A stretch of 64,000 nt of DNA from Clavibacter michiganensis (GCF_002151125.1 NZ_MDJZ01000017.1:1-64000); one strand, 5' to 3'; counted from the first letter of the stretch, positions 50,023-59,656 are shown. Made by a program: numbers and translations. Notes: generated by a model not told the origin, from the letters alone.

Positions 50023-50456
50023 GCCTCGTTCACCTCGGCGAGGAGCGCGTACAGCGCCTGGGCGTCGGGGGCGTCGAGGAGCTTCTGCACCTCGTCGTCG
50101 TCGCTGAAGATGATCGCGATCTTGCTGAGGATGTCGAGGTGCCCGTTGTCCTTGCCGGCGATGCCGACGACGAAGCGGACCTCGTTGCCCGCCCAGTCGA
50201 TGGGGGCGTCGTAGCGGACGAAGGAGAGGGCGGAGTCGAGGATCGTGTCCTTGCCCTCGTTGGTGCCGTGCGGGATGGCGAGCAGGTTGCCCATGTAGGT
50301 CGAGACGGTCTTCTCGCGCTCGAGCATGGACCCCTCGTACTCGGGGGTGACGGCGCCCGCGGCGACGAGGATGCCCGCCGCCTCGGCGATGGCCTCCTCC
50401 ACGCTCGCGGCGGTGCCGCCGACGCGGATCTGGGCGGGTTCGAGGACGTTCGACAT
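50019..50456 (-). CDS. mtlF: mannitol-specific PTS EIIA
   Basis: A 145-aa separate EIIA of the mannitol/fructose type, which relays phosphate from HPr to the EIIB domain of MtlA. The phosphorylated His63 lies in [17 protein letters not shown] 50456 with GGAGCAAC upstream. Separation of EIIA from EIICB is common in Gram-positive organisms. It follows mtlA across 113 nt containing two strong hairpins. Confidence 0.95.
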   Translation of the reverse strand: MSNVLEPAQIRVGGTAASVEEAIAEAAGILVAAGAVTPEYEGSMLEREKTVSTYMGNLLAIPHGTNEGKDTILDSALSFVRYDAPIDWAGNEVRFVVGIAGKDNGHLDILSKIAIIFSDDDEVQKLLDAPDAQALYALLAEVNEA

Positions 50457-50483
50457 GTTGCTCCTGACGTGTGTGCGGGGTGC

Positions 50484-50519
50484 GGGGCCGGGCCGTGCCT
50501 TCCAGCATGGCCCGGCCCC
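50484..50519 (-). terminator. hairpin upstream of mtlF
   Basis: An 11-bp perfect stem (ggggccgggcc / ggcccggcccc) with a 14-nt loop lies between mtlA and mtlF. Possible attenuator or mRNA-stability element. Confidence 0.55.
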
Positions 50520-50538
50520 CGCGACTGCGGTGGTGCGG

Positions 50539-50563
50539 CGGGTCCGCCTCGAGGGCGGACCCG
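50539..50563 (-). terminator. terminator-like hairpin after mtlA
   Basis: A perfect 10-bp stem (cgggtccgcc) with loop tcgag starts 6 nt beyond the mtlA stop. It probably causes partial termination before mtlF-mtlD. Confidence 0.65.
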
Positions 50564-50569
50564 AGGGGA

Positions 50570-52093
50570 TCAGCCCTCCGAGCGCTGCTTCTGGACCAGC
50601 TCCACGATCTCGTCGTAGCGCGGCGAGTTCATGAAGTTGTCGACGGAGACGTGCTCCGAGGACGGGCTCTTCTGGCGCGCCCGGTCGGTGAGCTCGCGCT
50701 GGGTGATCACGAGGTCGGCCGTGCCGTCGAGGGCGGCGATGGCCTTGTTGACGACCGTGACGTCGGTGACGCCGGCCTTCTTCATCTTGTTGCGGAGGAC
50801 CGAGGCTCCCATGGCGGACGAGCCCATCCCGGCGTCGCAGGCGAAGACGATGTCCTGGATGCGGGTGGCCGTGGCCGTGCCGCCGTCCGTGCTGGACGCG
50901 CCGTCGGAGAGGCCGCCGACCGTGCCCGCGGTGCCGGTCTCGGCGCCGAGCCCGGAGAGGATCGAGGACTCCTTGCCCTTGTTGGCCTGCGTGGCCTGGA
51001 CCGCGGCGCCGAAGTCGCCGGAGCCCTTCTTGCCTGTGCGGAGGATGACCGCCGCGACGACGAAGGTGACGGCCGCGGAGATGATGACCGAGAGGATCAC
51101 GCCGAGGAAGCTGTTGCGCTCGGTCTGGCCGAGCACGGCGATGATGCTGCCGGGCGAGGCGGGGCCGCGGAGGCCGGAATCGAACGCGACGTTGGTCGCG
51201 ACGCCCGAGGCGCCACCCGCGATGACCGCGAGGAACAGGAGCGGCTTCGAGAGGACGTACGGGAAGTAGATCTCGTGGATGCCGCCGACGAACTGGATGA
51301 GGATCGCGCCGGGGGCGGTGGAGCGGGCAGCGCCCGCGCCGAAGATCGCGAACGCGAGGAGCACGCCGAGGCCGGGGCCGGGGTTCGCCTCGAGCAGGAA
51401 CAGGATGCTCTTGCCGTTCTCGAGCGCCTCGGTCGTGCCGAGCGGGGTGAGGATGCCCTGGTTGATGGCGTTGTTGAGGAACAGCACCTTGGCGGGCTCG
51501 ATCACGATGCTCGTGATGGGCAGCAGGTTGTTGTTCACCAGGAAGGCGACGCCGTCGCCGAGGCGGGCGGTGATCCAGGTGATGACGGGCGTGAGGAGGA
51601 AGTACGCGCCGATCGCGAACACCGCGCCGAGGATCCCGGCGGAGAAGTTGTTGACGAGCATCTCGAAGCCGGGGCGGATCCGGTCGATCCAGAGCCGCTC
51701 GATGACCTTCAGCAGGTACGCCGCGAGCGGGCCCGTGATCATGGCGCCGAGGAACATCGGGCTGCCGCCGTCGAAGTACGGGTCGCCGACGGTGCCCGCT
51801 ATGACGCCCATGGTGGCGATGCTCGCCACCACGCCGCCGCGCGTGTCGTAGACCATGCGGCCACCGGTGTTCGCGATGAGCAGCGGGAGGAGGAAGAACA
51901 GCACCGGGTTGACCAGGCTGGCGAGATCGGCGTTCGGCAGGTAGCCGTCCGGGATGAACAGGGCCGTGAGGAGGCCCCAGGCGATGAACGCCGCGATGTT
52001 CGGCATGATCATGCCGCTGAGGAACGTGCCGAACTTCTGCACGCCGGTGCGCACGGACTGTCCCGTGCTGCGGGTGGGTGACGTCGTCGTCAT
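50570..52093 (-). CDS. mtlA: mannitol-specific PTS EIICB
   Basis: Membrane mannitol permease and phosphotransferase, 507 aa. The EIIC domain (about 15-345, several helices) has [26 protein letters not shown]-like substrate region ([11 protein letters not shown]) and [16 protein letters not shown], which contains the GIHE motif. A linker of about 60 residues leads to an EIIB domain with the phosphorylated Cys419 in [14 protein letters not shown]. There is no fused EIIA; that is mtlF. ATG 52093 has AGGAG 10 nt upstream. Confidence 0.96.
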   Translation of the reverse strand: MTTTSPTRSTGQSVRTGVQKFGTFLSGMIMPNIAAFIAWGLLTALFIPDGYLPNADLASLVNPVLFFLLPLLIANTGGRMVYDTRGGVVASIATMGVIAGTVGDPYFDGGSPMFLGAMITGPLAAYLLKVIERLWIDRIRPGFEMLVNNFSAGILGAVFAIGAYFLLTPVITWITARLGDGVAFLVNNNLLPITSIVIEPAKVLFLNNAINQGILTPLGTTEALENGKSILFLLEANPGPGLGVLLAFAIFGAGAARSTAPGAILIQFVGGIHEIYFPYVLSKPLLFLAVIAGGASGVATNVAFDSGLRGPASPGSIIAVLGQTERNSFLGVILSVIISAAVTFVVAAVILRTGKKGSGDFGAAVQATQANKGKESSILSGLGAETGTAGTVGGLSDGASSTDGGTATATRIQDIVFACDAGMGSSAMGASVLRNKMKKAGVTDVTVVNKAIAALDGTADLVITQRELTDRARQKSPSSEHVSVDNFMNSPRYDEIVELVQKQRSEG

Positions 52094-52119
52094 GGGGGTG
52101 GTGCTCCTGTCGTGGTGGT

Positions 52120-52141
52120 GGCGGGCCTGCTGCGGCCCGCC
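52120..52141 (-). terminator. hairpin in the ptsI-mtlA gap
   Basis: An 8-bp perfect stem (ggcgggcc / ggcccgcc) with a 6-nt loop lies about 10 nt before the mtlA ribosome-binding site. Terminator or attenuator. The surrounding 116 nt are rich in GGTGGTG repeats and hold no gene. Confidence 0.45.
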
Positions 52142-52209
52142 GTGCTGCGGTGGTGGGGGATGTGCGGTGGTGCGGTGGAGAGGGCCGTGCGGGTGGTCGG
52201 CGGTGCGGG

Positions 52210-53880
52210 TCAGACGGTGGCGGACGCCGACGCCGCGGTGACCGCGGCGCGCGCCTCGACGGCGCTGTCGGCGGCGAGGGCGACGGCGGCCAGGGCCTCC
52301 GCCTCCTCGCGCGTGTGGAGGGCGAGCTCGGCGCGCACGTCGGCGAGGGCCGCGGGCGACATCGAGAGGCTGGTGGCTCCGAGGCCGACGAGCACGACGG
52401 CGAGCAGCGGGTCGGCCGCCGCCTCGCCGCAGATCCCGACGGGCTTGCCCAGCGCGCGGCCGGCGGTGCCGACCTCCTGCACGAGGCGGAGGACGGCGGG
52501 GTGCCACGGGTCCTGGAACGCGGCCACGGACCCCAGCAGCCGGTCGGCCGCGAGCGTGTACTGCGTGAGGTCGTTGGTGCCGATGCTCGCGAAGTCGGCG
52601 TTGGCGAGGATGCGGTCGGCCAGGAGCGCGGAGGACGGGACCTCCACCATCACGCCGACGGTCGTGAGGCCGAGCTCGCGGCCGAGGGCCGTGAAGTAGC
52701 GCGCCTCCTCGACGGTCGAGACCATGGGCGCCATGACCCACAGGTCGGCGTCGGTGGCGGCGTCGGCCTGCGCGAGCGCGGTGAGCTGGTCGCGGAGGAT
52801 CTGCTCGTTGGCGCGGAGGGCCCGGAGGCCGCGGAGACCGAGCGCCGGGTTCTCCTCGTCGGCGTCGTTGAGGAAGCTCAGCGGCTTGTCGGCGCCGGCG
52901 TCGAGCGCGCGGACGACGACCTTCTGTCCGGGGAACGCCTCGAGCAGGCGCGTGTAGTGCTCGCGCTGCTCGTCGACCGTCGGCGCGCTGGTGGCGTCGA
53001 GGAAGAGGAACTCGGTGCGGAAGAGGCCGACGCCCTCGGCGCCCTTCTCGACCGCGTCGGCCGCGCCGTCGGCGGATCCGAGGTTGGCCAGCAGGGGGAT
53101 CGTCGTGCCGTCGGACAGCGCCCCCGGTCCGGTGGGCACGTCGACGCGTGCCTTCCGGGCCGCGATGGCGTCGCGCGCGGCGGACTCCTCCTCGGGCGTC
53201 GGGTCGACGGTGACGGCGCCCGTGAGCGCATCGACCACGACGGTCTCGCCGTCGGCGAGGTCCTTCGCGTCCGCGACGCCGACGACCGCGACGATCGCCT
53301 TCTCGCGGGCGAGGATCGCGGTGTGCGACGTGGGTCCACCGTCGGTCGTGATGAGCGCGAGCACCTTGTCGAGGTCGAGCAGCGCGGTGTCGGCAGGGGC
53401 GAGGTCGCGGGCGACGAGCACGAACGCGTGGTCGGGATCCGGGACGCCCGGCGCGGCGACGCCCTGCAGGTGCGCGACGACGCGCTGGGAGACGTCGTCG
53501 AGGTCGGTGGCGCGCTCCCCCATGTAGCCGCCCATGCTGAGGAGCAGGTCGCGGAAGCCCGCGAACGCCTCGTGCACGGCGCGCTCGGCGGTGCGGCCCG
53601 TGGCGAGGCGCGCGGCGATGTCGTCGACGAGCGTCGGGTCCTCGGCCATGAAGGCCTGCGCCTCGAGCACGTCCTTCGCGGCGCCGCCGGCCTTCTCCCC
53701 GCGGATGCGGATGTCGGCCGCGGTCGCGGCGAGCGATGCGCTCACGCGGATGCGCTCCTCGTCGGCGGTGAGGGTGCTCGGGGTGTCCGCGGGCTCGGGC
53801 AGCGGGTCGGGCATGCGGATGACGGGACCGACGGCGGATCCCCGGCCGATGCCGATGCCGTTCAGGGTGCGGGAGCTCAT
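52210..53880 (-). CDS. ptsI: PTS enzyme I
   Basis: EI takes phosphate from phosphoenolpyruvate and passes it to HPr. The 556-aa protein has the phosphohistidine domain with His186 in GGPTSHTAILARE and the PEP-binding barrel with FRTEFLFL, ALDAGADKPL, LRALRANEQILRDQL-type segments, SIGTNDLTQYTLAADR and ICGEAAADP near the C-terminus. ATG 53880 overlaps the ptsH stop as ATGA. Its presence in the mtl block gives the block its own energy-coupling proteins. Confidence 0.97.
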   Translation of the reverse strand: MSSRTLNGIGIGRGSAVGPVIRMPDPLPEPADTPSTLTADEERIRVSASLAATAADIRIRGEKAGGAAKDVLEAQAFMAEDPTLVDDIAARLATGRTAERAVHEAFAGFRDLLLSMGGYMGERATDLDDVSQRVVAHLQGVAAPGVPDPDHAFVLVARDLAPADTALLDLDKVLALITTDGGPTSHTAILAREKAIVAVVGVADAKDLADGETVVVDALTGAVTVDPTPEEESAARDAIAARKARVDVPTGPGALSDGTTIPLLANLGSADGAADAVEKGAEGVGLFRTEFLFLDATSAPTVDEQREHYTRLLEAFPGQKVVVRALDAGADKPLSFLNDADEENPALGLRGLRALRANEQILRDQLTALAQADAATDADLWVMAPMVSTVEEARYFTALGRELGLTTVGVMVEVPSSALLADRILANADFASIGTNDLTQYTLAADRLLGSVAAFQDPWHPAVLRLVQEVGTAGRALGKPVGICGEAAADPLLAVVLVGLGATSLSMSPAALADVRAELALHTREEAEALAAVALAADSAVEARAAVTAASASATV

Positions 53881-54143
53881 GCGGCGTCCAGGTCGGACTC
53901 GAGGAGCGTCGCGAGGTCGGTGACGACCTGCTCCGCGTTCTCGCCCTCGGCCGAGACGACGACCTCGTCGCCCGTGTCGACGCCCAGGGAGATCACGCCG
54001 AGGATGCTGGCGGCGTTGACGCTGCGGTCGCCCTTGGCGAGCTGCACGGGGATCCCGGCCTTCGCGGCGGCCTGCGTGAACAGCGAGGCGGGGCGGGCGT
54101 GCAGCCCGTGCGACGAGGCGATGGTGACGGTGCGTTCTGCCAT
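53877..54143 (-). CDS. ptsH: HPr phosphocarrier protein
   Basis: HPr shuttles phosphate from EI to EIIA. The 88-aa protein has the active His15 in SSHGLHARPAS. Ser46 is present in NAASILGV, the position phosphorylated by HPr kinase in Firmicutes, although actinobacteria generally lack that regulation. ATG 54143 has AAGGAG 5 nt upstream; the frame extends to 54191 without conserved residues. Confidence 0.96.
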   Translation of the reverse strand: MAERTVTIASSHGLHARPASLFTQAAAKAGIPVQLAKGDRSVNAASILGVISLGVDTGDEVVVSAEGENAEQVVTDLATLLESDLDAA

Positions 54144-54159
54144 GGTGGCTCCTTCGGTC

Positions 54160-54177
54160 GGCCCCGTCGTCGGGGCC
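54160..54177 (-). terminator. hairpin between the EIIB gene and ptsH
   Basis: A 7-bp stem (ggccccg) with a 4-nt loop lies a few bases before the ptsH ribosome-binding site. It may lower or regulate read-through. Confidence 0.4.
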
Positions 54178-54235
54178 CTGGTGGCGGTCATCGTGCGGTG
54201 CTGCGGGTCGTGCGGGGGCGGCGCGGGCGCCGGGT

Positions 54236-54616
54236 TCAGGCGACGGGCGGGGATCCGCCGAGAGGGCGGCCGTGCAGCCCCGGCGCGAGGCGGAGCGAGC
54301 GGGCGCCCTGGCGCATGGCGGCGACGGCCCGGTCGAGCGCGGCGCGCGCGCCCTCGGGGCGGGAGGCGTCGGCGTCGAGGAGGACGGCGGTCGCGCCCTC
54401 GTCGGCGGCCGCGGCGCGCACGGCCTCGAGCCGGTCGGCGAGGTGCGCGCCGAGGAGGACGACGTCCATGCCGGCGGCGTCGAGGCGCACCTGGGCGAGG
54501 GATCCGGCGACGGCCTCGATCTGGAGCCCGTCGGCCTCGGCGAGGGCGCGGAGGCGCTGGGCGAGGAAGGTGCTGGATGCGCCGGAGCCGCAGACGACGA
54601 GGATCCTCCCGGTCAT
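54236..54616 (-). CDS. orphan PTS EIIB (lactose/cellobiose type)
   Basis: A 126-aa protein with the P-loop-like phosphocysteine motif of the EIIB lactose/cellobiose fold: RILVVCGSGASSTFLAQRL, with Cys9. VVLLGAHLADRLEAV resembles the LLGPQ-type region of that family. No matching EIIC or EIIA is nearby, and MtlA has its own EIIB, so its partner is unknown; a regulatory role towards the PRD regulator is possible. ATG 54616 has GAGGAGG 6 nt upstream. First gene of the minus-strand block, divergent from mtlR. Confidence 0.82.
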   Translation of the reverse strand: MTGRILVVCGSGASSTFLAQRLRALAEADGLQIEAVAGSLAQVRLDAAGMDVVLLGAHLADRLEAVRAAAADEGATAVLLDADASRPEGARAALDRAVAAMRQGARSLRLAPGLHGRPLGGSPPVA

Positions 54617-54826
54617 GCTGTGCCTCCTCGCGTCGTCGCTGGTCGTCCCATCGTGCTCCGCGGAGGGAGCCCGGTGCCAGCAGATCCTCTTCCGCGGGGT
54701 AGGAAGACGACGCCCCCGTGCGCCCGAGCGGGCATCGCCCGCGGGTCCGGATGGTTGACTCGTCCGTACACGGGCCCCGCTCCGACCGCCATCCGCGGTC
54801 GCGAGCCGCCGCGCAGGGAGACGACG

Positions 54827-56833
54827 ATGCTGAGCGACAACCAGGAGAGGCTGCTGGACTACCTGTCCACCGCCGACCGCTGGGTCGAGGCCGGCGAGCT
54901 CGCGGACCGCCTCGGCGTCACCACGCGCAGCGTCCGCACCTACGTCCAGGCGGTGCGGGAGCGCTCGACCGTCGGCATCGCCTCCTCCCCCGACGGCTAC
55001 CGCATCGACGCCGGGAGCTACGCGCGGCACCTCGGGGCCCGGATGTCCGCGGATCCGCAGGGCACGCCCCGGGACCGGCTGCACGCGCTCGTCCGCCGCC
55101 TCGGTGACGCGCCCGACGGCCTCGACGTCTTCGCTCTCGCGGGCGAGCTGCACGTGAGCGAGTCCACGGTCGAGGCCGACCTCCGCAAGGTGCGCGCGCT
55201 CGTCGAGGACGCCGGGCTCGCCCTCCGCCGCACCGGCTCCACCGTCGTCCTCGAGGGCTCGGAGCGCGACTTCCGCCGCCTGCTGTCGCGCATGTTCCGC
55301 GACGAGAGCGCGCAGGGCTTCCTGCCGCTCGAGACGGTGCAGCGGGAGTTCGCGTCCGACTCGCTCCGCGCCTTCAAGACGGACCTCGTCCGCGAGCTCA
55401 CGGAGGGCGGCTTCTTCGTCAACGAGTACGGCGTCGACAACGTGCTGCTGCACGTGGCGATCGCGGTCGACCGGCTCGCGCGGTCGCCGCGGCGGCCGGA
55501 CGGCGACGCGGATCCCGCCGCCGGGGGCGCGCTCGACGCCGAGCACGCGCACGTGCACGCCTCCTCCGAGGACGCCTCCTCCGAGGACGCGTCCGCCGTG
55601 CCCGCCGTCGACCCCACCGCCCTGGCGATCCGCGAGGTGCTCGCCCGCCTCCTCGCCGCGCACTTCGACGTGCCGGTGCCGGCCGGCGACGTCGCCTACC
55701 TCGCGTTGCTCGTCCGCACGCGGGTCGTCACCCCCGGCAACGAGCAGTCGCTCGCCACCGTGATGCGCGAGCACGTCGTCGAGAGCGACCTCGACGTGGT
55801 GCGCGCCATCGTCCGCCGGGTGAAGCAGGAGTACCTGGTGGACCTCGAGGACGAGGACTTCACGGTCCGCTTCTCGCTGCACCTCGGCAACCTCGTGGCC
55901 CGCGCCGCCGACCGGTCGTTCTCCCGCAACCCGCTGGCCCGCTCCATCAAGACCAGCTACCCGATGACGTACGAGATCGCGGTGTTCATCGCGAGCGAGG
56001 TGCAGCGGAGGCGGGGCATCGCGATCAACGACGACGAGATCGCCTACATCGCCCTCCACGTGGGATCTCACCGGGAGCGCGTCGCCCGGCGCGACGACCG
56101 GGTCGCGTGCGCGCTCGTGTGCCCGAACTACTACGACCTGCACCAGATCATGCGGCAGCGCATCGAGCAGGCGCTCGGGGCGGACATCAGCGTCGACGCG
56201 GTCGTGACTCGCACCGACGTCGATGCGGACGTCCTCGGCGTGCAGCTCGTGATCGACGCGACCGGCACGCGTCCGCCCGGCGATGACGTCGTGGTGGTCC
56301 AGCCGCTGCCGACGCCCGACGACATCGAGTCGATCCGCCGAGCCGTCGCCCGCGTCCGCCGGCACGCGCGCCGCAGCTCGATGAAGCACGACCTGCTGCG
56401 CTTCCTCGACGAGTCGCTCTTCTTCCGCGACCTGCACGCGCCCGACGAGGAGGCGATGATCCGGCTGCTCGGTCAGCGGATGGTGGAGCAGGGCATCATC
56501 GAGCCCGAGTACATCGACGGCGCCATCGAGCGGGAGCGCCTCTCGTCGACCGCGTTCACCGACACGCTCGCCGTGCCGCACTCGCTCGCCATGACCGCGC
56601 ACCGCACGGCCATCGCCATCGTGGTGAACGACGAGGCGATGCAGTGGGGCGGCAACCGCGTGCACGTCGTCGCGCTCGTCGCCTTCAGCGCGAGCGGCCG
56701 CACGAGCTTCCAGCACGTGTTCGACCAGTTCGTCGAGGTCTTCTCCGACCACCGCGACGTGCAGGCGATCATGCGGGCGTCGGGATCCCACGGCTCCTTC
56801 ATCGAGGAGCTCGTGCACGTCATGGACACCTGA
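54827..56833 (+). CDS. mtlR: BglG/MtlR-type PRD transcriptional regulator
   Basis: A 668-aa regulator controlled by PTS phosphorylation. Order: winged HTH (about 5-60; LADRLGVTTRSVRTYVQAV), second HTH (about 80-140), two PRD domains (about 180-410), EIIB-like domain (about 420-510) and EIIA domain (about 520-665), with phospho-His585 in LAVPHSLAMT. This is the MtlR layout; such proteins activate mtl operons by DNA binding. PRD1 contains a low-complexity insertion (HASSEDASSEDAS) coded by a 15-nt repeat. ATG 54827 has GGGAG 6 nt upstream. Divergent from the EIIB-ptsHI-mtl genes it probably controls. Confidence 0.92.
   Translation: MLSDNQERLLDYLSTADRWVEAGELADRLGVTTRSVRTYVQAVRERSTVGIASSPDGYRIDAGSYARHLGARMSADPQGTPRDRLHALVRRLGDAPDGLDVFALAGELHVSESTVEADLRKVRALVEDAGLALRRTGSTVVLEGSERDFRRLLSRMFRDESAQGFLPLETVQREFASDSLRAFKTDLVRELTEGGFFVNEYGVDNVLLHVAIAVDRLARSPRRPDGDADPAAGGALDAEHAHVHASSEDASSEDASAVPAVDPTALAIREVLARLLAAHFDVPVPAGDVAYLALLVRTRVVTPGNEQSLATVMREHVVESDLDVVRAIVRRVKQEYLVDLEDEDFTVRFSLHLGNLVARAADRSFSRNPLARSIKTSYPMTYEIAVFIASEVQRRRGIAINDDEIAYIALHVGSHRERVARRDDRVACALVCPNYYDLHQIMRQRIEQALGADISVDAVVTRTDVDADVLGVQLVIDATGTRPPGDDVVVVQPLPTPDDIESIRRAVARVRRHARRSSMKHDLLRFLDESLFFRDLHAPDEEAMIRLLGQRMVEQGIIEPEYIDGAIERERLSSTAFTDTLAVPHSLAMTAHRTAIAIVVNDEAMQWGGNRVHVVALVAFSASGRTSFQHVFDQFVEVFSDHRDVQAIMRASGSHGSFIEELVHVMDT
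55559..55588 (+). repeat. 15-nt tandem repeat in mtlR
   Basis: Two exact copies of gcctcctccgaggac followed by a degenerate third. They encode repeated ASSED units in the PRD1 insertion. Confidence 0.8.
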
Positions 56834-56893
56834 CCGGCCCTCTCCCGGGTCCGGCGCTCCCGCCCTGCGCTCAGCGGCGCGGGCGCCCGGCGA

Positions 56894-57730
56894 TCAGGGC
56901 GCGACGGGCGTGACGCCGAGGGGGACGAGTCGCGAGGCCCCGCCGTCTGCGAGCGTGAGCACCCAGATGCCGCGCGCGTGCACCGCGACGCTGTGCTCCC
57001 AGTGCGAGGCCATGCTGCCGTCGACGGTCGCGACGGTCCAGTCGTCGTCGAGGACGCGCGTCTCCGCCTCGCCGTCGGTGATCATCGGCTCGATCGCGAC
57101 GACGAGGCCCGGCTTCACCGCGGGGCCCTTGCCGCGCACGCGGTAGTTGAAGACGGGCGGATCCTCGTGCATGCTCCGGCCGATGCCGTGGCCCGTGTAG
57201 TCCATGACGATGCCGAACGACCCGGCCGCCTCGACGCTCTCCTCGACGGCCTCGCCCACCTCGTTGAGGTGCGACGCGGTCGCGAGCCGGGCGATGCCGG
57301 CCCAGAGCGCATCCGCCGTGACGCGGGACAGGCGCTCGCGGGCCTCGACGACGTCGGGACGCGCGGGATCCGGCACCACGACCGTCATGGCGGAGTCGCC
57401 GTTCCAGCCGTCGATCTCCGCGCCGCTGTCCACCGAGACGATGTCGCCCGGCTGCAGCACGCGGTCGCCGGGGATGCCGTGCACGACCTCGTCGTTGACG
57501 GAGACGCACACCGTGTGGCGGTAGCCCGGCACGAGCTGGAAGTTCGAGCGCCCGCCGAGCGCGCGGATGGCGGCGTCGGCGGCGACGTCGAGCTCACCCG
57601 TCGTGACACCCGGGGCGATGAGCTCGCGCACCGCGTCGAGGGACGCGGCGGTCGCGAGGCCGGGCGCCACCATGCGGCGGATCTCGTCCGGGGTCTTGTA
57701 GATCCCCGGCGTGCGGCGGAGCGCGCCCAC
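56894..57730 (-). CDS. map: methionine aminopeptidase, type I
   Basis: Map removes initiator methionine from nascent proteins. The 278-aa pita-bread fold protein has the metal ligands in SVDSGAEIDGWNGDSA (two Asp), YTGHGIGRSMHEDP (His) and VAIEPMI (Glu). ATG/GTG region: GTG 57730 is used, 4 nt after adk. The 60-nt gap to convergent mtlR is GC-rich with weak hairpins. It is the last gene of the spc operon here. Confidence 0.96.
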   Translation of the reverse strand: MGALRRTPGIYKTPDEIRRMVAPGLATAASLDAVRELIAPGVTTGELDVAADAAIRALGGRSNFQLVPGYRHTVCVSVNDEVVHGIPGDRVLQPGDIVSVDSGAEIDGWNGDSAMTVVVPDPARPDVVEARERLSRVTADALWAGIARLATASHLNEVGEAVEESVEAAGSFGIVMDYTGHGIGRSMHEDPPVFNYRVRGKGPAVKPGLVVAIEPMITDGEAETRVLDDDWTVATVDGSMASHWEHSVAVHARGIWVLTLADGGASRLVPLGVTPVAP

Positions 57731-57734
57731 GTCT

Positions 57735-58337
57735 CTACGCGCGGCCGGCGTCGGAGGAGGGACGGACGCCGCGACCGGAGAGGGCCGTGCGGATGCGCGC
57801 GGCGACCTCGTCGATCTCTCCCAGCCCGTCGACCTCGAGGAGCAGCCCGCGCTCGCGGTACACCGCGATGAGGGGGCTGGTCTCGCGGACGTAGACCTCC
57901 TGTCGGTGGCGGATCTCGGCCTCGCCGTCGTCGGCGCGGCCCTGCTCCTCGGCGCGGCGGGTGAGCCGGGCGACGACCTCCTCCTCGTCCGCGACGAGCT
58001 GGATCACGGCGTCGAGCTCCTGGCCCCACCCCTGCAGCAGCTCCTCCAGGTACGCGACCTGGTCGAGCGTGCGCGGGTAGCCGTCGAGCAGGAAGCCCCC
58101 CTGCGCGTCCTCCTCCTGGAGGCGCGCGGTGATTAGCCGGTTGGTGAGCTCGTCCGGCACGTAGTCGCCCGCGTCGACGAGAGCCTGCACCTGCTGGCCG
58201 AGCTCCGTGCGGTCCTTGATGTTCTGCCGGAAGATGTCGCCCGTGGAGACGTCCGGGATCCCGAACTCCTCCGCGATGCGCTTCGCCTGCGTGCCCTTGC
58301 CCGCACCGGGCGGGCCGACGATGAGGAGCCGGGTCAC
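57735..58337 (-). CDS. adk: adenylate kinase
   Basis: Adk interconverts ATP + AMP and 2 ADP. The 200-aa protein is the short-lid form without zinc-binding cysteines. It has the P-loop [21 protein letters not shown] (AMP site) and [13 protein letters not shown] 58337 overlaps the secY stop as GTGA. The secY-adk-map order is the standard end of the spc operon. Confidence 0.97.
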   Translation of the reverse strand: MTRLLIVGPPGAGKGTQAKRIAEEFGIPDVSTGDIFRQNIKDRTELGQQVQALVDAGDYVPDELTNRLITARLQEEDAQGGFLLDGYPRTLDQVAYLEELLQGWGQELDAVIQLVADEEEVVARLTRRAEEQGRADDGEAEIRHRQEVYVRETSPLIAVYRERGLLLEVDGLGEIDEVAARIRTALSGRGVRPSSDAGRA

Positions 58338-59656
58338 TTCAGCAGCCCCTCGTAGTGCCGCTGCTGCAGCTGCGAGTCGATCTGCTTCACCGTCTCGAGG
58401 CCGACGCCGACGACGATCAGGATGCTCGCGCCGCCGAACGGGAAGTTCTGGTTGGCGCCGACGAGCGACAGGGCGATGAGCGGCAGGAGCGCGATGAGCC
58501 CGAGGTACAGCGAGCCCGGCAGCGTGATGCGCGTGAGCACGTAGTCGAGGTACTCCGCCGTCGGGCGTCCCGCGCGGATGCCGGGGATGAAGCCGCCGTA
58601 CTTCTTCATGTTGTCGGCGACCTCCTCCGGGTTGAAGGTGATGGCGACGTAGAAGTACGTGAAGCCGACGATGAGCAGGAAGTACATCGCCATGTAGAGC
58701 GGGTGGTCGCCCGTGGTGAGGTTGTCGGTGATCCACTGGACCCACGGCGCCGGCGGCTGGCCGACGGGCGGCTGGTTGAACTGCGCGACCAGGGCGGGCA
58801 GGTACAGCAGCGACGACGCGAAGATGACGGGCACGACGCCGGCCATGTTCACCTTGATGGGGATGTAGGTGTTGTTGCCGCCGTAGGTGCGGCGGCCGAC
58901 CATGCGCTTGGCGTACTGGACGGGGATCCGACGCTGCGACTGCTCGACGTAGACGACGGCGGCGACGACGAGGAGCCCGACCAGGATGACGAGGGCGAAG
59001 ACCTCCCAGCCGCGGCTCTGCTGGATCGCGAGGAGCGAGGTGGGGAACGCGGCGGCGACCGACGTGAAGATGAGGAGCGACATGCCGTTGCCGATGCCGC
59101 GCTCGGTGATGAGCTCGCCCATCCACATGATGAGGCCGGTGCCGGCGGTCATCGTGATGACCATGAGCATGATCGCGTACCAGGCGTCGTTCGTGATGAG
59201 CTGCGTGCAGGCGCTGACGTTGGTCTGGCCGAAGAGCGCACCGCTGCGCGCGACCGTGATGAGCGTCGTGGACTGGAGCACCGCGAGGGCGATCGTGAGG
59301 TAGCGCGTGTACTGCGTGAGCTTGGCCTGGCCGGACTGGCCCTCCTTGTAGAGGGTGTCGAAGTGCGGGATGACCACGCGGAGCAGCTGGACGATGATCG
59401 ACGCCGTGATGTACGGCATGATGCCCAGCGCGAAGATGGAGAGCTTCAGCAGCGCTCCGCCGCTGAAGAGGTTGACGAGCTCGTAGAGGCCCGAGGTGCC
59501 CTGGTTCGCCGCGAGGCACGACTGCACGTTGGCGAAGTCGACGAACGGCGCCGGGATGAAGGATCCGAGGCGGAAGAGGGCGATGATGCCCAGCGTGAAC
59601 CCGATCTTGCGACGCAGATCGGGGGTGCGGAAGATCCTGACGACGGCGCTCAACAC
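58334..59656 (-). CDS. secY: protein translocase subunit SecY
   Basis: SecY is the channel of the Sec translocon. The 440-aa protein has ten transmembrane helices, the start [31 protein letters not shown] before the plug region, [15 protein letters not shown] in helix 2 and [19 protein letters not shown] in helix 10. GTG 59656 is chosen; the adjacent TTG (59653) is an alternative, and the upstream open frame is a spacer. It lies 124 nt after rplO. Confidence 0.97.
   Translation of the reverse strand: MLSAVVRIFRTPDLRRKIGFTLGIIALFRLGSFIPAPFVDFANVQSCLAANQGTSGLYELVNLFSGGALLKLSIFALGIMPYITASIIVQLLRVVIPHFDTLYKEGQSGQAKLTQYTRYLTIALAVLQSTTLITVARSGALFGQTNVSACTQLITNDAWYAIMLMVITMTAGTGLIMWMGELITERGIGNGMSLLIFTSVAAAFPTSLLAIQQSRGWEVFALVILVGLLVVAAVVYVEQSQRRIPVQYAKRMVGRRTYGGNNTYIPIKVNMAGVVPVIFASSLLYLPALVAQFNQPPVGQPPAPWVQWITDNLTTGDHPLYMAMYFLLIVGFTYFYVAITFNPEEVADNMKKYGGFIPGIRAGRPTAEYLDYVLTRITLPGSLYLGLIALLPLIALSLVGANQNFPFGGASILIVVGVGLETVKQIDSQLQQRHYEGLLK

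Noticed and set aside
52078-54702. Very long plus-strand open frame (874 codons) opposite mtlA-ptsI-ptsH
   Set aside because: Low-complexity Arg/Gly/Glu composition with no motif; it is the antisense shadow of ptsI and ptsH in a GC-rich genome. The same holds for long plus-strand frames at 3586-7089, 8929-11820 and 36286-40803.
54236-56818. An 860-codon minus-strand frame ending in EIIB
   Set aside because: Only the last 127 codons resemble a protein family; the rest is antisense to mtlR, and a GAGGAGG site marks the real start at 54616.
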